Origin: Panorpa germanica
Taxonomy: Eukaryota; Arthropoda; Insecta; Mecoptera; Panorpidae
DNA length: 64,000 nucleotides
Reading direction: 5' to 3'
Assembly (NCBI GenBank): GCA_963678705.1
Contig: OY783213.1
Coordinates: 13,396,451 to 13,460,450, forward strand
Positions 35,120-46,536 of the stretch are shown here, one piece after another. Position 1 is the stretch's first letter. The number at the start of each line of letters is the position of its first letter. The position numbers and the translations under genes are program-made. The notes under the pieces were generated by a model. The model searched no databases. It had not been told where the DNA came from and worked only from the letters and a program-made list of their open reading frames with translations.

Positions 35120-36400
35120 AGATGTATTCACATTTGTATATTTCTTTATTTATTCGAGTCACAGTAAACATTTTGAATAAAATATAATGTCTCCCGCCAT
35201 TTCCATAATTTATTTAAATAGTTATCATAAAAATAATAAATCAACTAAGCTAAAACAAAAATCAACGAATAAGAAAAATGAATATGATAAAAATGATATA
35301 TTCTAATTTATTCAAAGAAATAATATTTCTCGGGTAAAATAACATACAGCAACTAAAGTAAAATACGAGTAGATCTGAAAGAATCAACTACCAAACTTAA
35401 AAATTGGCATAAACTTTGTAACTAAGAAACATATGTCCTAACATAAATCAATTTTACAGCTTCGCATCTACTACGACTACAGTACGACTACACTACGACT
35501 ACACTACGACTACGACTCTAGTAAGACTAACACTACGACCAGTCGCAGTCACATAGCTACTACATTCTTCTGCTAAATATTTAGTATTCATAAAGAGCTG
35601 AATTCCGGTCACGTCATGAGATATTACACATTTTTATCTTATTTTTATGTAGATTTAATATTTGCAATGTCATACTCCTGACAGTAAAATATCAAAAAAA
35701 TATATTATAATTATTAAGCTCTTATGGTGCTGCTAATGTAGTTTTGTAAAAACTTTCTAAAGGTGCGGAGAAGAAGAGAGGTCTAGTAGGGAGATAGAGA
35801 GAGGAGCTGTACACTTTGTGTGGACGGGTCTATATGTTTTATGCGGTATACTAATTCTAAGTTACAATCCGGTTTTCTCAGATATATTTAACGTCTATTT
35901 GGCGATGTGCTCGAGTGCACCGTCGGCGATGGACAACACTGATGGACAAGTTGTGTGAACTCAATACCAGCTGGAACATTCTGGTTTAGTATACTTTCTT
36001 AAAGTTCAACCTAAGGTATACATTTGCACGTAAGGTTATATATATTTATATAAACATATTTTCTATATAAGTAATATGTAAATACATATTAAACTATACT
36101 GAAAAAAAAAATGGTCGAAGAAGTGCTTCAGGCGCGTCTTACTTACGCCGTATATAAGAATAAAGAATAACGCGGAAATATAAATAATAATTTCCGCGCA
36201 ACTGACAAATCAGCAGAGTGGGTGTACATTTATATGATTCAATATAAAATACGGATTTATTTCTGCGTTATTATTTTTCGTAGTGCAGCCTTAGCCTGAG
36301 AAAGAGCAGTGTAATGGATTTTTAGACCAATTTTTTACAGTGTACCTGCACCTCCATTAAATAATTTAGACTTCATTAGAAATCAAATTTATTAAAGTGA
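35120..36400. other. A+T-rich, no gene recognised
   Basis: Includes the tandem repeat at 35468 and a purine-rich patch at 35757-35815. 'tgcagccttagcctgag' at 36285 echoes 7110. Nothing coding. Confidence 0.45.
35468..35540 (+). repeat. (CTACGACTA)n minisatellite-like tract
   Basis: About seven imperfect copies of a 9- to 11-bp unit built on 'actacgact'. Confidence 0.85.
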
Positions 36401-36560
36401 GCGAAATTAATATACAAAGTATACAAAGATCAAAATTCAGTAGTGAAATATTAGATGTGATTAAAACTTTTCCTGTTAATATATACTAAATTTTTTTTAA
36501 GTGATTCAAAATTAATTAGTGAATTATTTAAATATTTAAAAATTTGTAAAATAGAATTAT
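36401..36560 (+). pseudogene. LINE family 1, extreme C-terminal end
   Basis: It matches the last third of the copy at 18355-18699 at DNA level: 'aaagatcaaaattcagtag', 'gatgtgattaaaacttttcc', 'gtgattcaaaattaattag'. An extra 'ata' and a shift break the frame. It runs on the same strand into SINE-like sequence at 36625. Confidence 0.65.
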
Positions 36561-36624
36561 AAAATGTTAAATATGTATAAAAAATGTTTGAATATTGGCT
36601 ATGACTTAGTTATTAACAAGTTAA

Positions 36625-36800
36625 ATTTATTATGACAAACTTATCCAGCAGCGGTGCAGCCCAAATATATAAGGCCACGACCCTACAAAAACTACCAAAC
36701 ATAGTAGGAGATTGTCGGTGATAGGACTCAGCATCGGAACTAGGTCAACATTAAATATATTAAATTTAAAAGCAATTTTAAAATTCATTGAATGTGCCGT
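36625..36800 (+). repeat. SINE family A-like 3' part
   Basis: 'acttatccagcagcggtg', 'ccaaatatataaggccacg', then 'acatagtaggagattgtcgg' and 'gactcagcatcggaac', in the family-A order. The tRNA head is absent. It lies about 65 bp downstream of a LINE family 1 end in the same orientation. Confidence 0.55.
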
Positions 36801-37317
36801 TTCCGAACCATCATACAAAATTCAGTACCAAACTTATTAGAAAATACACCTCGATCGTTATAATATACGAATATGATGATTAAAAAAGGGTGCTGTATGC
36901 TATATCCTGTATCCTGTATCCTCTTCACATATCGCACTCCAGATCTTTAACCCCTCACTCAGTACTTTGCGGTATTCTGGCTTTGATTAACATTTTTTAA
37001 ACGTACTATTACCACAAGAGATATTAAATGTGTAATAAATTTAATAACGTCATATAAAAGAGTTTCAAATTAAATAATTATATTCAAGTATTAATTAAAA
37101 TGATTAAATGTTAATGAAATTCCCAAGTTCCGAAATATAATTAAAATGTTAAATTCGTCTACAGAGAGAATTATGTACACTTATATAATATTTAACTAAT
37201 ATGTATAATATTACTTCAGGTTTTCGAAATTACTTGCAATTAAATATATCAGAATCTTTAGCGGAAGCATCAATGCTGTAGCACACTGCGTTGTCCAATA
37301 TTTTGTACAATATTGTC
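36801..37317. other. A+T-rich, no gene recognised
   Basis: Contains (tatcctg)3 at 36902-36922. Otherwise A+T-rich. Confidence 0.5.
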
Positions 37318-38190
37318 TATTTCATATAGAAATTAGTTCTAAGACTTTTGGCGTCCTTGAATTTTTCCAAAGTCCATCGAATTTTTCCATCAAAAGTTGA
37401 AAACAGTACATTAAATATAGGGGGTAAGGTTTCAACTTTTTTTCATTTATTAATATTAGTGCACAACATATTAAGTTTATTGTATAAAAATTTGAAGTCG
37501 ATATGAGTAAAACTATCAGAGATATAGAGTTTTAAGTCTTCACCTCTCTGGTCTGGTTTTGTCTTTCTTTGAAAGTTTTAAACGCGTTTTTCTCACACTT
37601 AGCTTTTTCAGGGTCGGTGCCATCTCTAGCTCAAAATCTACTGGACCGATCCTTTTAAAATTTTACACACTCTTTCTTTACATAAATGCCGAGGAAACGC
37701 TGTCGAGGTTTTTTATTTTTTTATTTTAACGTATTTTAAAATAACAAAGTTTCTGTTTTTTTTTTATGAAAAATCGGTATTTTGATTTCTGAGTGCTATA
37801 AAAAATTGAAAAATCAATAAAAGAAAAACTTGACAGGGTTACATGCAGAAACTTATCAACTAATGAAATCATTTTGGTTTTTCGATTTCAGAAAATCCAG
37901 TGATGAGTTATGAGGGACACCGCAATGTTACTTTTTTTTGTGAAGTCTGCGGAAATTTGCTATCAATGCCTCATTTTTTGATATTTATTTATGAAAATTT
38001 CACAAAATATTATTTAAATATTATTTTATCCTGTAGTAATTATAGAAATAATTATATGTTAATTGTGTCGTCAAAAAACATTACCGAAAATATGCTTTTT
38101 TATCGATTTGACCTTAATAAAATACCATTAAATATTCAAAAAAAGTATTTTAATATAAAAATTGAATTAAAATTTTAAATGAAATTACAA
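37318..38190 (+). repeat. Helitron-like family H, long interior copy
   Basis: It begins with the family-H words 'ttctaagacttttggcgtcc' (37340) and 'gaatttttcc' and ends with the A+T-rich 'aaaattgaattaaaatttt' seen near the 3' end of the copy at 46266-46536. 37747-38125 is repeated at 63447-63826. A 92-codon frame (37900-38178) lies inside and has a counterpart at 63616. The 3' hairpin and CTAG end are missing here. Confidence 0.5.
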
Positions 38191-38638
38191 ATTAATTTAT
38201 TGAACTTAATAAACGTTAGTTTATTTAAATTTACTACAAAGTATCAAATTTCAAAAAGATATATAAAAAAAATATTTTTGAACGCGAGTGTAGTACTAAT
38301 ATTGTGAAAGGACTTCTTGGTCTAGCAACGATAAATTATCTCACATGTCTGCGGTTTGGTGGATGTCGTTTGGACACAATTTATAGTCGCCAACCGTCGT
38401 ATCATCCCTTCTTTCCTCTATCTCTTTCAACCCCTACTCTATACTCTTCTGTTCTCTTTAATGTCTGTAGTATTCTCGCTTATCTTTTGTTTTACTCACA
38501 CGACTTATTAACTGTTACTACTGACAAAAGTAGAACAATTCCTAGCTCAATTTTGTGGATACAAAATGAAAAGAACAAGGATTAAATCTTGCAGCTGCAT
38601 TTTATGGATATATCTGCATTTAATGAAAAAGATACAGC

Positions 38639-38669
<31 letters not shown>

Positions 38670-39460
38670 GCAAATGAATGTCATTTACTTACTTTTATTT
38701 AATTTAATCGAATGTAACAAAAGTTTAGACGAATTTTCGAATGTTGAATATTTTCCATATTTCAAAAACGTGTGCAAACAAATAGTTTGTCAAATGATTG
38801 AGTTCCATTTGACCTCGTCTCATCGATTTCAACACTTTAAATTGATTAATTAAATATTTCATTGTTTACACCTTTGAATTTCATTAAAGAAGTATATTTG
38901 CACTGGATCCAAACAGCTTAATGTTACCGTCGAACCGGTGGACGTCGATAGAGGACTGTACCTTCGTTCCCCCTCTCCACACAACTGTTATTTTCATGTT
39001 ACTAAATTATAAAGGATTATTACGGCCATTTGATTATTGAGATAAACGATATAGTTCGTATTTATTTTATTCTGCGCTCCACTCTGCTGTGCTGTTCTCT
39101 TCCATACACGCAATTACTAGGTTTAAGCTGCTGGGATAAACAACGTATATCAAAAATACTGTATCGGTTAAAGGTCGACTGTTAAAATATTACCAGATTA
39201 ATAACTAACAACAGTACAGCATTCTGCTTATTGTTGCCTGCCTGAACTGGTCTGCTAGCCCAATAGCCTTGTTGGCAACCGTGCCGATTAGAATGGTCTC
39301 GCAGTGAAGCAGACTACTTGTGTCCTCGACTTTTTCTGCATTGGAGTTGTTGCATTGATGAAGCTTCTACTTTTATATATCAGCGACCAATTTTAATTAG
39401 GGGAAAATTCAGGCATTACTAATACTCAAAGCTTGACGTTAATCATTCGTATTGACTTCC
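38191..39460. other. A+T-rich, no gene recognised
   Basis: (TA)n at 38640-38668. The 93- and 95-codon frames (38304-38585, 38566-38853) show no motif. The last 130 bp (39330-39460) may be the eroded middle of the mariner pseudogene that follows. Confidence 0.4.
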
Positions 39461-39753
39461 TTTTACACGACAACGCGGCTACCTACAGCAGCAACTCGTG
39501 ATAAACTCCCTAAATTACATTGGTAACCACTTGAACACCCACCTTACAGTCCAGACTTATCTCTACCATATGTTTGGTCCACTGAAGGAGACATTATGAT
39601 GGAAAAATTTCAAGACGACGCTGCCGTCGTGTGAACAGTACTTGTATAATTGGCTTCTGAGGCAGCTATCTTCTTTTTTCCATGACGTGATCGTAGCTTC
39701 GTATTCGATAGAGAAAATGTGTTTCTGTTGATGGAATCTATGTAGAAAAATAA
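39461..39753 (+). pseudogene. Mariner transposase, decayed C-terminal half (third family)
   Basis: Read across several stops and shifts, the plus strand shows mariner landmarks in order. LHDNAATYSSNS carries the second catalytic aspartate (HDNA). EHPPYSPDL (near 39531-39557) is the conserved PPYSPDL block. GPLKETLWWKNF follows, then WLLRQ..SFF, and finally KCVSVDGIYVEK with a stop at 39751-39753. That last motif is the hallmark end of mariner transposases. The third catalytic acid region is mutated. The HDNA/PPYSPDL variant differs from families 1 and 2, so a third mariner lineage has been here. No terminal repeats were found. Confidence 0.7.
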
Positions 39754-39767
39754 GGTACTTCTTTTGT

Positions 39768-40060
39768 TCTACATTATAATGTTCCAACTGTATGTTTATA
39801 TGTTTATTTTCTTATATGTTTTGTTCGAATTTTGTATGGTAGAATGAAAACGGCTCCACGCATTTTCTTGAAAATCACCTTTTTCGTAGAGAAAAGAATT
39901 CTAAGACTTTTGGCGTCCTTGGATTTTTCCCTGAATTTCCTGCAAACCCGTAATTTTTAAAAAACTAAAAAAAAAATTTTTCTTTTTGGTCTGTAACTTT
40001 TAATGCGTAAAAGATAGAAAGTTCAAATTTGGCATGTGTACTACGGTGTTCAATGCAAAC
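39768..40060 (+). repeat. Helitron-like family H, 5' part
   Basis: Starts TCTACATTATAATGTTCC, then 'ttgtatggtagaatgaaaac', 'tttttcgtagagaaaagaat' and 'tctaagacttttggcgtcc', then 'gtaacttttaatgcgtaaaa'. The order is shared with the minus-strand copy at 49100-49605. It begins 15 bp after the mariner stop. Confidence 0.6.
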
Positions 40061-42094
40061 ATTTTTTGAAAATTAGAAATTGAAAAATTGGAAAAGGGAG
40101 CGTTGAGAATATTAGGGGGCGCGGTAGGAAACTTTGGAGAAAACTCAAATTTTGGAATAGATAATATTGAAATATGTTATTAAGAAAAATAAATTCAAAA
40201 TTCTTCAATTGCAAAACACAAAACGTAAGTGTTACCTTACATTCAAGTAATATTTTACTTTGGAAAACATAGTAATATTTAATGTGAAAGGTTTTATTTT
40301 ACAGCAATATTTTATAATTCCTAATAAGGTGGTTTTCTGAAGTTTTATGAGTATCTAAAGTGCAAAGGGTCGATTTATTATTTAAAAAGATTGTTATTTT
40401 ATAAACTTTAAATTCAAAAATATTTTTTTGCGGATAATCATAGAAAAAGTGTTATGTAATTGAATATAGTAATTAAAAAATGTAACTGTATCTTTCAATC
40501 TGTTGTATATATTTTTGTAAGCGTCTTTTTCATTGCCTCCAAAATAAAGTAACACAGTAGATATGAGTGTAAGTCATCTTAAACAAACATTAAATAATTG
40601 AACATAAAATATTTGCTCACCCCCTCCCCCACCTTGTTTAAATTCCCCCCTCTGTGACTTAATATACATGAGATCTATAAAGTATTTCAGTGGAAACATA
40701 ATACGAGCGGTCTAGTTCCACAATTTAATTTAAAATTCGTCTATCGGAAGTGTAAAATCAGGAATTTAATATCGGCACAATTGCACACACTTCGCTTCAC
40801 ATTCACATCCATGGCTGATATTGCTATCCTACTCTAGAAGGGTGTCAGCTGTCTCTCTTCTTATACACATACACACTATATCCTTTTTTATCCTGTTTTT
40901 CCTTCGCGACACAGGAATTAAATTCAATATACGTGGTATGATTATATTAAAATATAAATCTGAAATTCAAAAAAAGATTTATATATCACATTTTATTCTA
41001 ATTCGTGAAAGTTTTTTGAGAATTTTTTTTTGTTACCATTTACTATAGATTCATATATTTTATATGTATCGTATTTGATATGTGCTAAGAAAGTTATGGT
41101 ACATGGTTTCAAATGAAATTCATCGCGATTTCTTTTTAAAGAAAATGTTGCACTTTTTCGTGCGGTTTCTGTATGCTTTAGACATAGTGTAAGTATTCTG
41201 TGTTCTACGAAAGAAAGAAATCTGCCCGCTAAATTTTATCATGTTCTATTATAAAAGAGGACCACACGGGATGGTTTTAACAATATCAGTAACACAGTCA
41301 CGGGTTTGCAATACAGTGCAAAACTAAGGTGACTTTTATTTTCAAAATTTAAGTTCCATATCTTCTGGGAGAGCATGTATCACAATATTATTAGTGGTTG
41401 AGAATATTCCAGCAACTAGAACTGCATTAGCATCTAATTCTAAACTTTTATTTGAGTTAAACATTAATTCGGTATTTTACGGTTTAAAAAGAAATGATAT
41501 TAAATGATAAACATCGCAGTGGATTTGTAGTAAAAAAATTAATTTTCACGTTTTTCTTTAAAATCGTTAGTCGTACAAGAAAAAGTGATAGATGTTAAAA
41601 TATGCATTTTTAACAGATCTACAATTTCTGTGTAACACTGTGTAATAACCCAGTAAACAATTTGGTGAAGCGTCCCTTTTTGTGACGTTTGTATCACTTC
41701 AATTATAGTTCGCATCAACTTTATCTTGATTTGTATTCCGGCAGATGGTGTGGTTTCGCCATTTGTAGCCGATAAAATAGACATTTCATATGAATGACTG
41801 TGACAAACTGAATTGTAAATGAACTCTTTCATGACAAAAAAATCATACGCATCTCCAATATGATGTCAAAGTGACTGCAAATGTTTCAAAATGTTTATTG
41901 TGAAACTTCTACTGATATCTATTTACTAATTGGTATGTTTATAGTTACAAGGTGTAGTTATTTTGAATTTAATATGAATTGTTGAGTTATTACCCAGACA
42001 TTTAAGCTTGTTGAATAATAAAGAGCATATCATCAGACGCGGCAATACGACCACCTACACAGGTTTATTTTCACCTTCAATAATTAAAGAAGAG
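40061..42094. other. A+T-rich, no gene recognised
   Basis: A 97-codon minus-strand frame (41539-41832) shares DNA words with 890-950 but no protein motif. Nothing else supported. Confidence 0.4.
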
Positions 42095-42096
42095 AT

Positions 42097-42182
<86 letters not shown>
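42095..42182. repeat. Long (TA)n microsatellite
   Basis: About 43 pure TA units; frames across it read (YI)n and are artefacts. Confidence 0.95.
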
Positions 42183-42186
<4 letters not shown>

Positions 42187-43639
42187 AAATTACTAATTAA
42201 CCTGGAAAGTCTACGACTACGCTTAAGTAATCTTTGAACAATTACTACACGTGGGTGTGTTAGTCTGACACAATTCAAGAAAATGATTTACTCCTTTCGA
42301 AATCAATGGACTATTATTGTTAATAAGCATACATAAAGAAAAATGAATTAAAAAAACCATCTCTGGTAGAAAATTATATTAGACTACAGGATTCACACTT
42401 ACTAAATTGCAACTAGCTAATCCCACGTTTCATTTTCTGGTTTACTATAAGCTAATTAATTAAGCGTTACATTTTCTATCTGGAAAGGAATTCAATATTT
42501 TAAATTCTGTATTTAAATTATTTCACCCGAAAATTAACACCAAGTAATTAAAACGAACGAATAAAATATCTTAGATATTTATTTGGTATCTTCCCGCTAT
42601 TCGTTTACTGTTTGCAAACTTCAGATTGGAAACATCGGGAATTGAGATGAAAAACTTTATTTTATGACTTGTACGAAGAAATCTTTTTTAATTCCTAATT
42701 TTCACAGCAACACACAGTCTGCTGTGTTCGTTGTCCAAATAACATTTATCAAGCCATAGCTTTGCTTGAACGGTATTTTTTCCCATTAAAAAGCAATGCT
42801 TTATGAACACACGAAATTCAGATTTCTCTATCATTTTGAAAATTACAAAGGTAGCGTCAGTAAAACTACTGTAATTAGTAAACTTATGGTCGGAATTGGC
42901 TTTATCTAAAAATTATATGATCTTGTCAATAGATCTATATATCATCCTGCGAACTTATTTAATGATGCTATTTATAAAACTCATTTTTTGACAGGAACAA
43001 GACAAAGTTACCCTGTTAATACTGGCTACTACTGTTTCAACACATACTTTTTATCCCAAGTTCTTAAAATTGTCGTAATTGTCGAATGTATTAACAACCA
43101 AATTAAACTTTCGTCTAACAAGAGAACAAGTTCTTGCTTGCATACATCCATGCCCAATGTTAGTTTCAGAAAGTTTCGATGCTACCTCATTAACCACTTT
43201 AGGCGAGTTTAAAGTCCAACACATATTCCACATTGTCTTAGAATCTTGGACTTAACAAACATGCTGGATCTGTCACACACCCAATAAACCGCATAAGCAC
43301 CAAATCGATTTATGGACCATAGAAAACATGTACATTGTACAAATGTGGTAAGTTTTATCGAAGAAAGACATAAAATGCTTTGCAGAAACTGTGTTGTACT
43401 AACCACACGAACGCGATGTGATAGGAACACGTCTGAGCGTTCTGAATGCTCTGAACAATCCTGCTTTATCACTGCTTTGAACTTTAGTTTTGAACGAAAA
43501 ACTAAGCGGAACAAAATGTGCATGTTGCCACAGACCTACAAATGCCAATGGGAATACTCTAAAGCTCTTGTTTCACGAATAATAAAGAGTCGGATTGCCA
43601 TGAACTGCGTAATGTTCCATAAACCCGAAGATATATAAA
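42183..43639. other. Unassigned; open frames on both strands at 43.0-43.6 kb
   Basis: 43209-43523 (minus, 104 codons) and 43312-43638 (plus, 108 codons) overlap. G+C content is slightly raised. The minus strand also holds a 60-codon frame (43051-43233) of protein-like composition (SPKVVNEVASKLSETNIGHG). No family is recognised on either strand. It may be an old pseudogene. Confidence 0.25.
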
Positions 43640-43697
43640 TTAGGTAAGAAGGAAGATAAAAAAATTATCGATATCCGCGATTACTTAATTAGTAAAA
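43640..43697 (+). repeat. Left copy of a ~50-bp direct repeat (SINE A-box half)
   Basis: 'ggtaagaagga' to 'tccgcgattacttaattag' here is repeated at 44429-44488 on the other side of the LINE fragment. The right copy continues into a tRNA-like B box. The pair looks like a diverged target-site duplication created when the LINE inserted into a tRNA-derived SINE. Confidence 0.5.
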
Positions 43698-44340
43698 TAC
43701 CAGAAGAGAAGTTGGAAAGAATACAGGAGAGATACATGAAATGGATACAAGGGCTGGACAGGTGCACGCCGAGATACTTGATAATGGAAGGGCTAAAAAG
43801 GAACAAGAGAAGAATGGAAGCAGAAAATAAGGCAGGAGAATAGAAAAAAGGGTCGAAAAGGAAAAAGGAGTATTACGGAAGGAATGGAATGGCGACAGAA
43901 GAGGCAGAGACAAGAAGAGAAGGAGGCACAAGTGTGGAAGACGAGCTAGGGGGAAAAGGGATAAAAAAGACACAAAAAATATGAGAAGGATTGCCAGATT
44001 TAGATTGGGAAACGAAGAGAAAGATACTGAGTAAATAGCGAGAAAGGATGTGTATAGTGTGCGGAACGGAGATTGAAACATTGGAGCTCATTAAGTTTTC
44101 ATGTTAGAAAAAAAGTAATGAGCGAGAAGAATATTGTGCAGTTAGTAAAGGGAGGCGGTGAAGGGAAGAGGTAGATGGCGAAAATAGAGAAAGAACGAGG
44201 AAATAGAAGTAACGCTAGAGCAGAAGTAATTTTAATCTGAAGTGACAAAGAAGACAAGAGGTGAGGAAACGGAGAGAAGGAAGGAGGACTAGAGAAAATT
44301 AAGAGAGAGGGTCAAGAGAAGAAGAAACAGAAAAGTACTT
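43698..44340 (+). pseudogene. LINE family 2, C-terminal region, broken
   Basis: Open at first: PEEKLERIQERYMKWIQGLD, a CTPRYLIMEGLKRNKRR block, then a stop. After a glutamate/arginine-rich linker it continues NMRRIARFRLGNEEK and, after a shift, MCIVCGTEIETLELIKFSC. The first block (ERIQE.Y..W..G.D..TP.YL...E) and the RFRLGNE and C...C motifs are a familiar series at the C-terminal side of the reverse transcriptase in insect non-LTR retrotransposons. It is 5'-truncated and inactive. Confidence 0.75.
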
Positions 44341-44428
44341 TTGGAAATAAAAAGGTCTAAAATAGTTTTAAGTTTAATTTCAAGTTGAAGTTCTATGAAA
44401 TATATTAAGAATTTAGATTGTAAAGCCG

Positions 44429-44535
44429 AAAGGTAGGTAAGAAGGAAAGTATCGGCATCCGCGATTACTTAGTTAGTAAAGTACTAATGTACAATGTTAA
44501 AGATCTATGGTTCGAATCTGAGCCTCTATGAGCAA
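44429..44535 (+). repeat. tRNA-derived SINE head (family B)
   Basis: 'ccgcgattacttagttagta' behaves as an A-box half and 'tatggttcgaatctgag' as a B box, about 40 bp apart as in tRNAs. The acceptor stem cannot be closed, so a SINE rather than a tRNA gene is likely. The body downstream differs from family A. Confidence 0.5.
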
Positions 44536-45132
44536 TCTATCTTAATATTTACAAATTGTAAACTGAGTTCAGGATGCAAATAAACATTAACAAGAAAAAT
44601 TGTTCTCAAAGAAAATGTGTGATACCTGCACAATGACGAGAGCGAGAATATCTGGATTATAGAGTTGAATGCAGAAAAAGTGCAATCCGGGTAATCGGCT
44701 AATGTTTTGGAAACAAGGAAATCCCTGTTAGAGGTGTTATATATGAGATAATACTTGTGTTGTGAGAATGATATATGAATTTATTTATACATGTATTGTA
44801 TATGAATTAAACGCATCACAAAAATTGTTTATATTTATTACATTGTTCCCGCTAAATACAAAACATGGATGTTACCCTAAATTCATTGAAAATTTTACTT
44901 AAACATAACCTAGAAATATTTATTTTAAAATTGTCGATTTATATATTATATTATTTCACAAGCGCTTTGTTAAGATTTTTAACCTTGGGAAATGTCTTTT
45001 TAAGAAGTTTCATGATTACTTTAATACGAAAAAGAATAATTTCAATAAAATAGATCATACAACGTTGTATATTAGGTAATATTTTTTACATAAACATTAA
45101 ATGTGTTTAACGGGTTTTGATTTTCTTTTTCC
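44536..45132. other. A+T-rich, no gene recognised
   Basis: May include the SINE body. No motif. Confidence 0.4.
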
Positions 45133-45315
45133 ATATATTGGTGTGCCACAAAAAATAAATAGAAAACCAGAAAGAGAGCTACACCACTGTCCAATAAATG
45201 TATGATTTAATTTGTACACTCAAATAGCATTCAAAGTCAGACACAATACAGTGCCGTGGGAATTGCACCCAAAACGTAACAGCCTGACATTTAACTTTCA
45301 AGTCTTAACCTGTGC
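45133..45315 (-). repeat. SINE family A copy
   Basis: Minus strand: 'tacgttttgggtgcaattcc' (decayed B box), 'aatcatacatttattggaca', 'gtggtgtagctctc' and 'tgtggcacacc' in the family order. Confidence 0.55.
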
Positions 45316-46265
45316 TTTTTCTATTGATTTAAAATGTCTGCCCTTTTTATGAAAGTAGGTTCTAAAGGTTCATGGTCTAGATCTTTGTAATTATATTAAC
45401 TTTAAAAATGGTATATCATAATATATTAATGTCATTTGTCACTATTACTAAATGTAAATAAATAACTTTCTTACTCATACAACAATTATTTACCCTTCCT
45501 ATATGTTTTTCAAATACTCCCGCTACAAAAATACATTCCCTTTCCTCCTAGAAAATTAGCTTAACTACTAACTTCTGTATATAAAAATAATTAAAAATCA
45601 AATAATAATTAAAAAATTATTATAATTATAAAAATTAAATTCAATATTAATTATCCAAAACTTTTTATATGGTTTTACAGAAGCAACTAGTAAAATCATT
45701 TAAAAATAATTGAAATTTGATAAACTTTTTTTAATATAGAAAAAACAATTTCATTATATAAACTCTCTCAATATATTCATGCACCTATTTTAATGTTTCA
45801 AGCATTCAAATTAAATATTATTGTTATTGCTTTTTCACAGCAAATAAAAATATAAATTTCAACGAGAAGTTAAAAGCAAATTGAACTGTAACTGTGACTG
45901 TAACTGTAACTATATTTTCTATGACAGTATGACCTTAAAACGGCGGAGGTGTTCTACACTCTGTAATAAAACGATTAAATATGATTTATGAAGTGGTGAA
46001 GTCACTTAAACACGGAAAGAGTTGTTTCAGGATAAATTTTATATGTATATTATTCGTAGTTACAGTAATTTACTGCGAGAAAAGAAATAAATCAAATGTA
46101 GTTTTCATAAAGTTCATATAAAGATAATTCAACAGGAAGTGTTCGAATATAGTTATAAATTATGTAATTTAGAAAGTGATGATTTTTATACAAAGTGCTA
46201 GTTACAATTTGAGGCATACAACAAAACCTGGTTCATTTTTTAAAAGGCATTGGCATAAACATAAA
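45316..46265. other. A+T-rich, no gene recognised
   Basis: Tandem 'ctgtaa/ctgtga' units at 45884-45911. Otherwise low-complexity. Confidence 0.5.
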
Positions 46266-46536
46266 TCTTCTTACTATTATAATGTTCCAACTGTATGTTT
46301 ATATTTTTAAATGTTTGGTACTGAAATTATGGTAGCTCGAAAACGGCTTCGTCAATGTTTTTGAAAATTGCCTATTTCGTAGAGAAAAAAATTCTAAGAA
46401 TTCTAAGAGTTATATGTAAAATTAATATAGAACAAACGAGTTAAATATTTCAATTTAAAAATTGAATTAAAATTTGAAATGAAATTCAATTCACACACAA
46501 AAGACAGTCGTCACTTGCGACGGGGGTAAACTCTAG
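46266..46536 (+). mobile_element. Non-autonomous Helitron-like element (family H), short complete copy
   Basis: The 5' end is TC after an A (46265|46266: TCTTCTTACTATTATAATG). Near the 3' end is a small hairpin (CGTC...GACG, 46509-46522; in the sister copy at 50160 CGTCGC-TT-GCGACG), then 'ggggtaaa' and CTCTAG at 46531-46536, followed by T. A TC start, a hairpin about ten bases before a CTRR end, and insertion between A and T are the defining features of Helitrons, which move by rolling-circle replication using a Rep/helicase protein that is absent here. No inverted repeats or target duplications are seen, as expected. Other copies: 16902, 37318, 39768, 49100, 50148, 63447. Confidence 0.6.

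Noticed and set aside
34963-35187. Open frame rich in isoleucine-tyrosine repeats
   Set aside because: It is a translation of a (TA)n microsatellite; the same applies to 42008-42278.
36106-36170. Short frame with good start context (MVEEVLQARLTY...)
   Set aside because: Only 18 codons before a stop, no splice donor, A-rich context likely to give this by chance.
41539-41832. 97-codon minus-strand frame with similarity to 890-950
   Set aside because: Shared words are short and the intervening sequence does not align; I cannot call a repeat family or a gene.
43312-43638. 108-codon plus-strand frame as a gene
   Set aside because: It overlaps a similar-length frame on the other strand, has no motif and no regulatory context.
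44429-44535. Possible tRNA gene
   Set aside because: A and B boxes are present, but the acceptor stem does not close and no anticodon arm can be assigned; a SINE head fits better.
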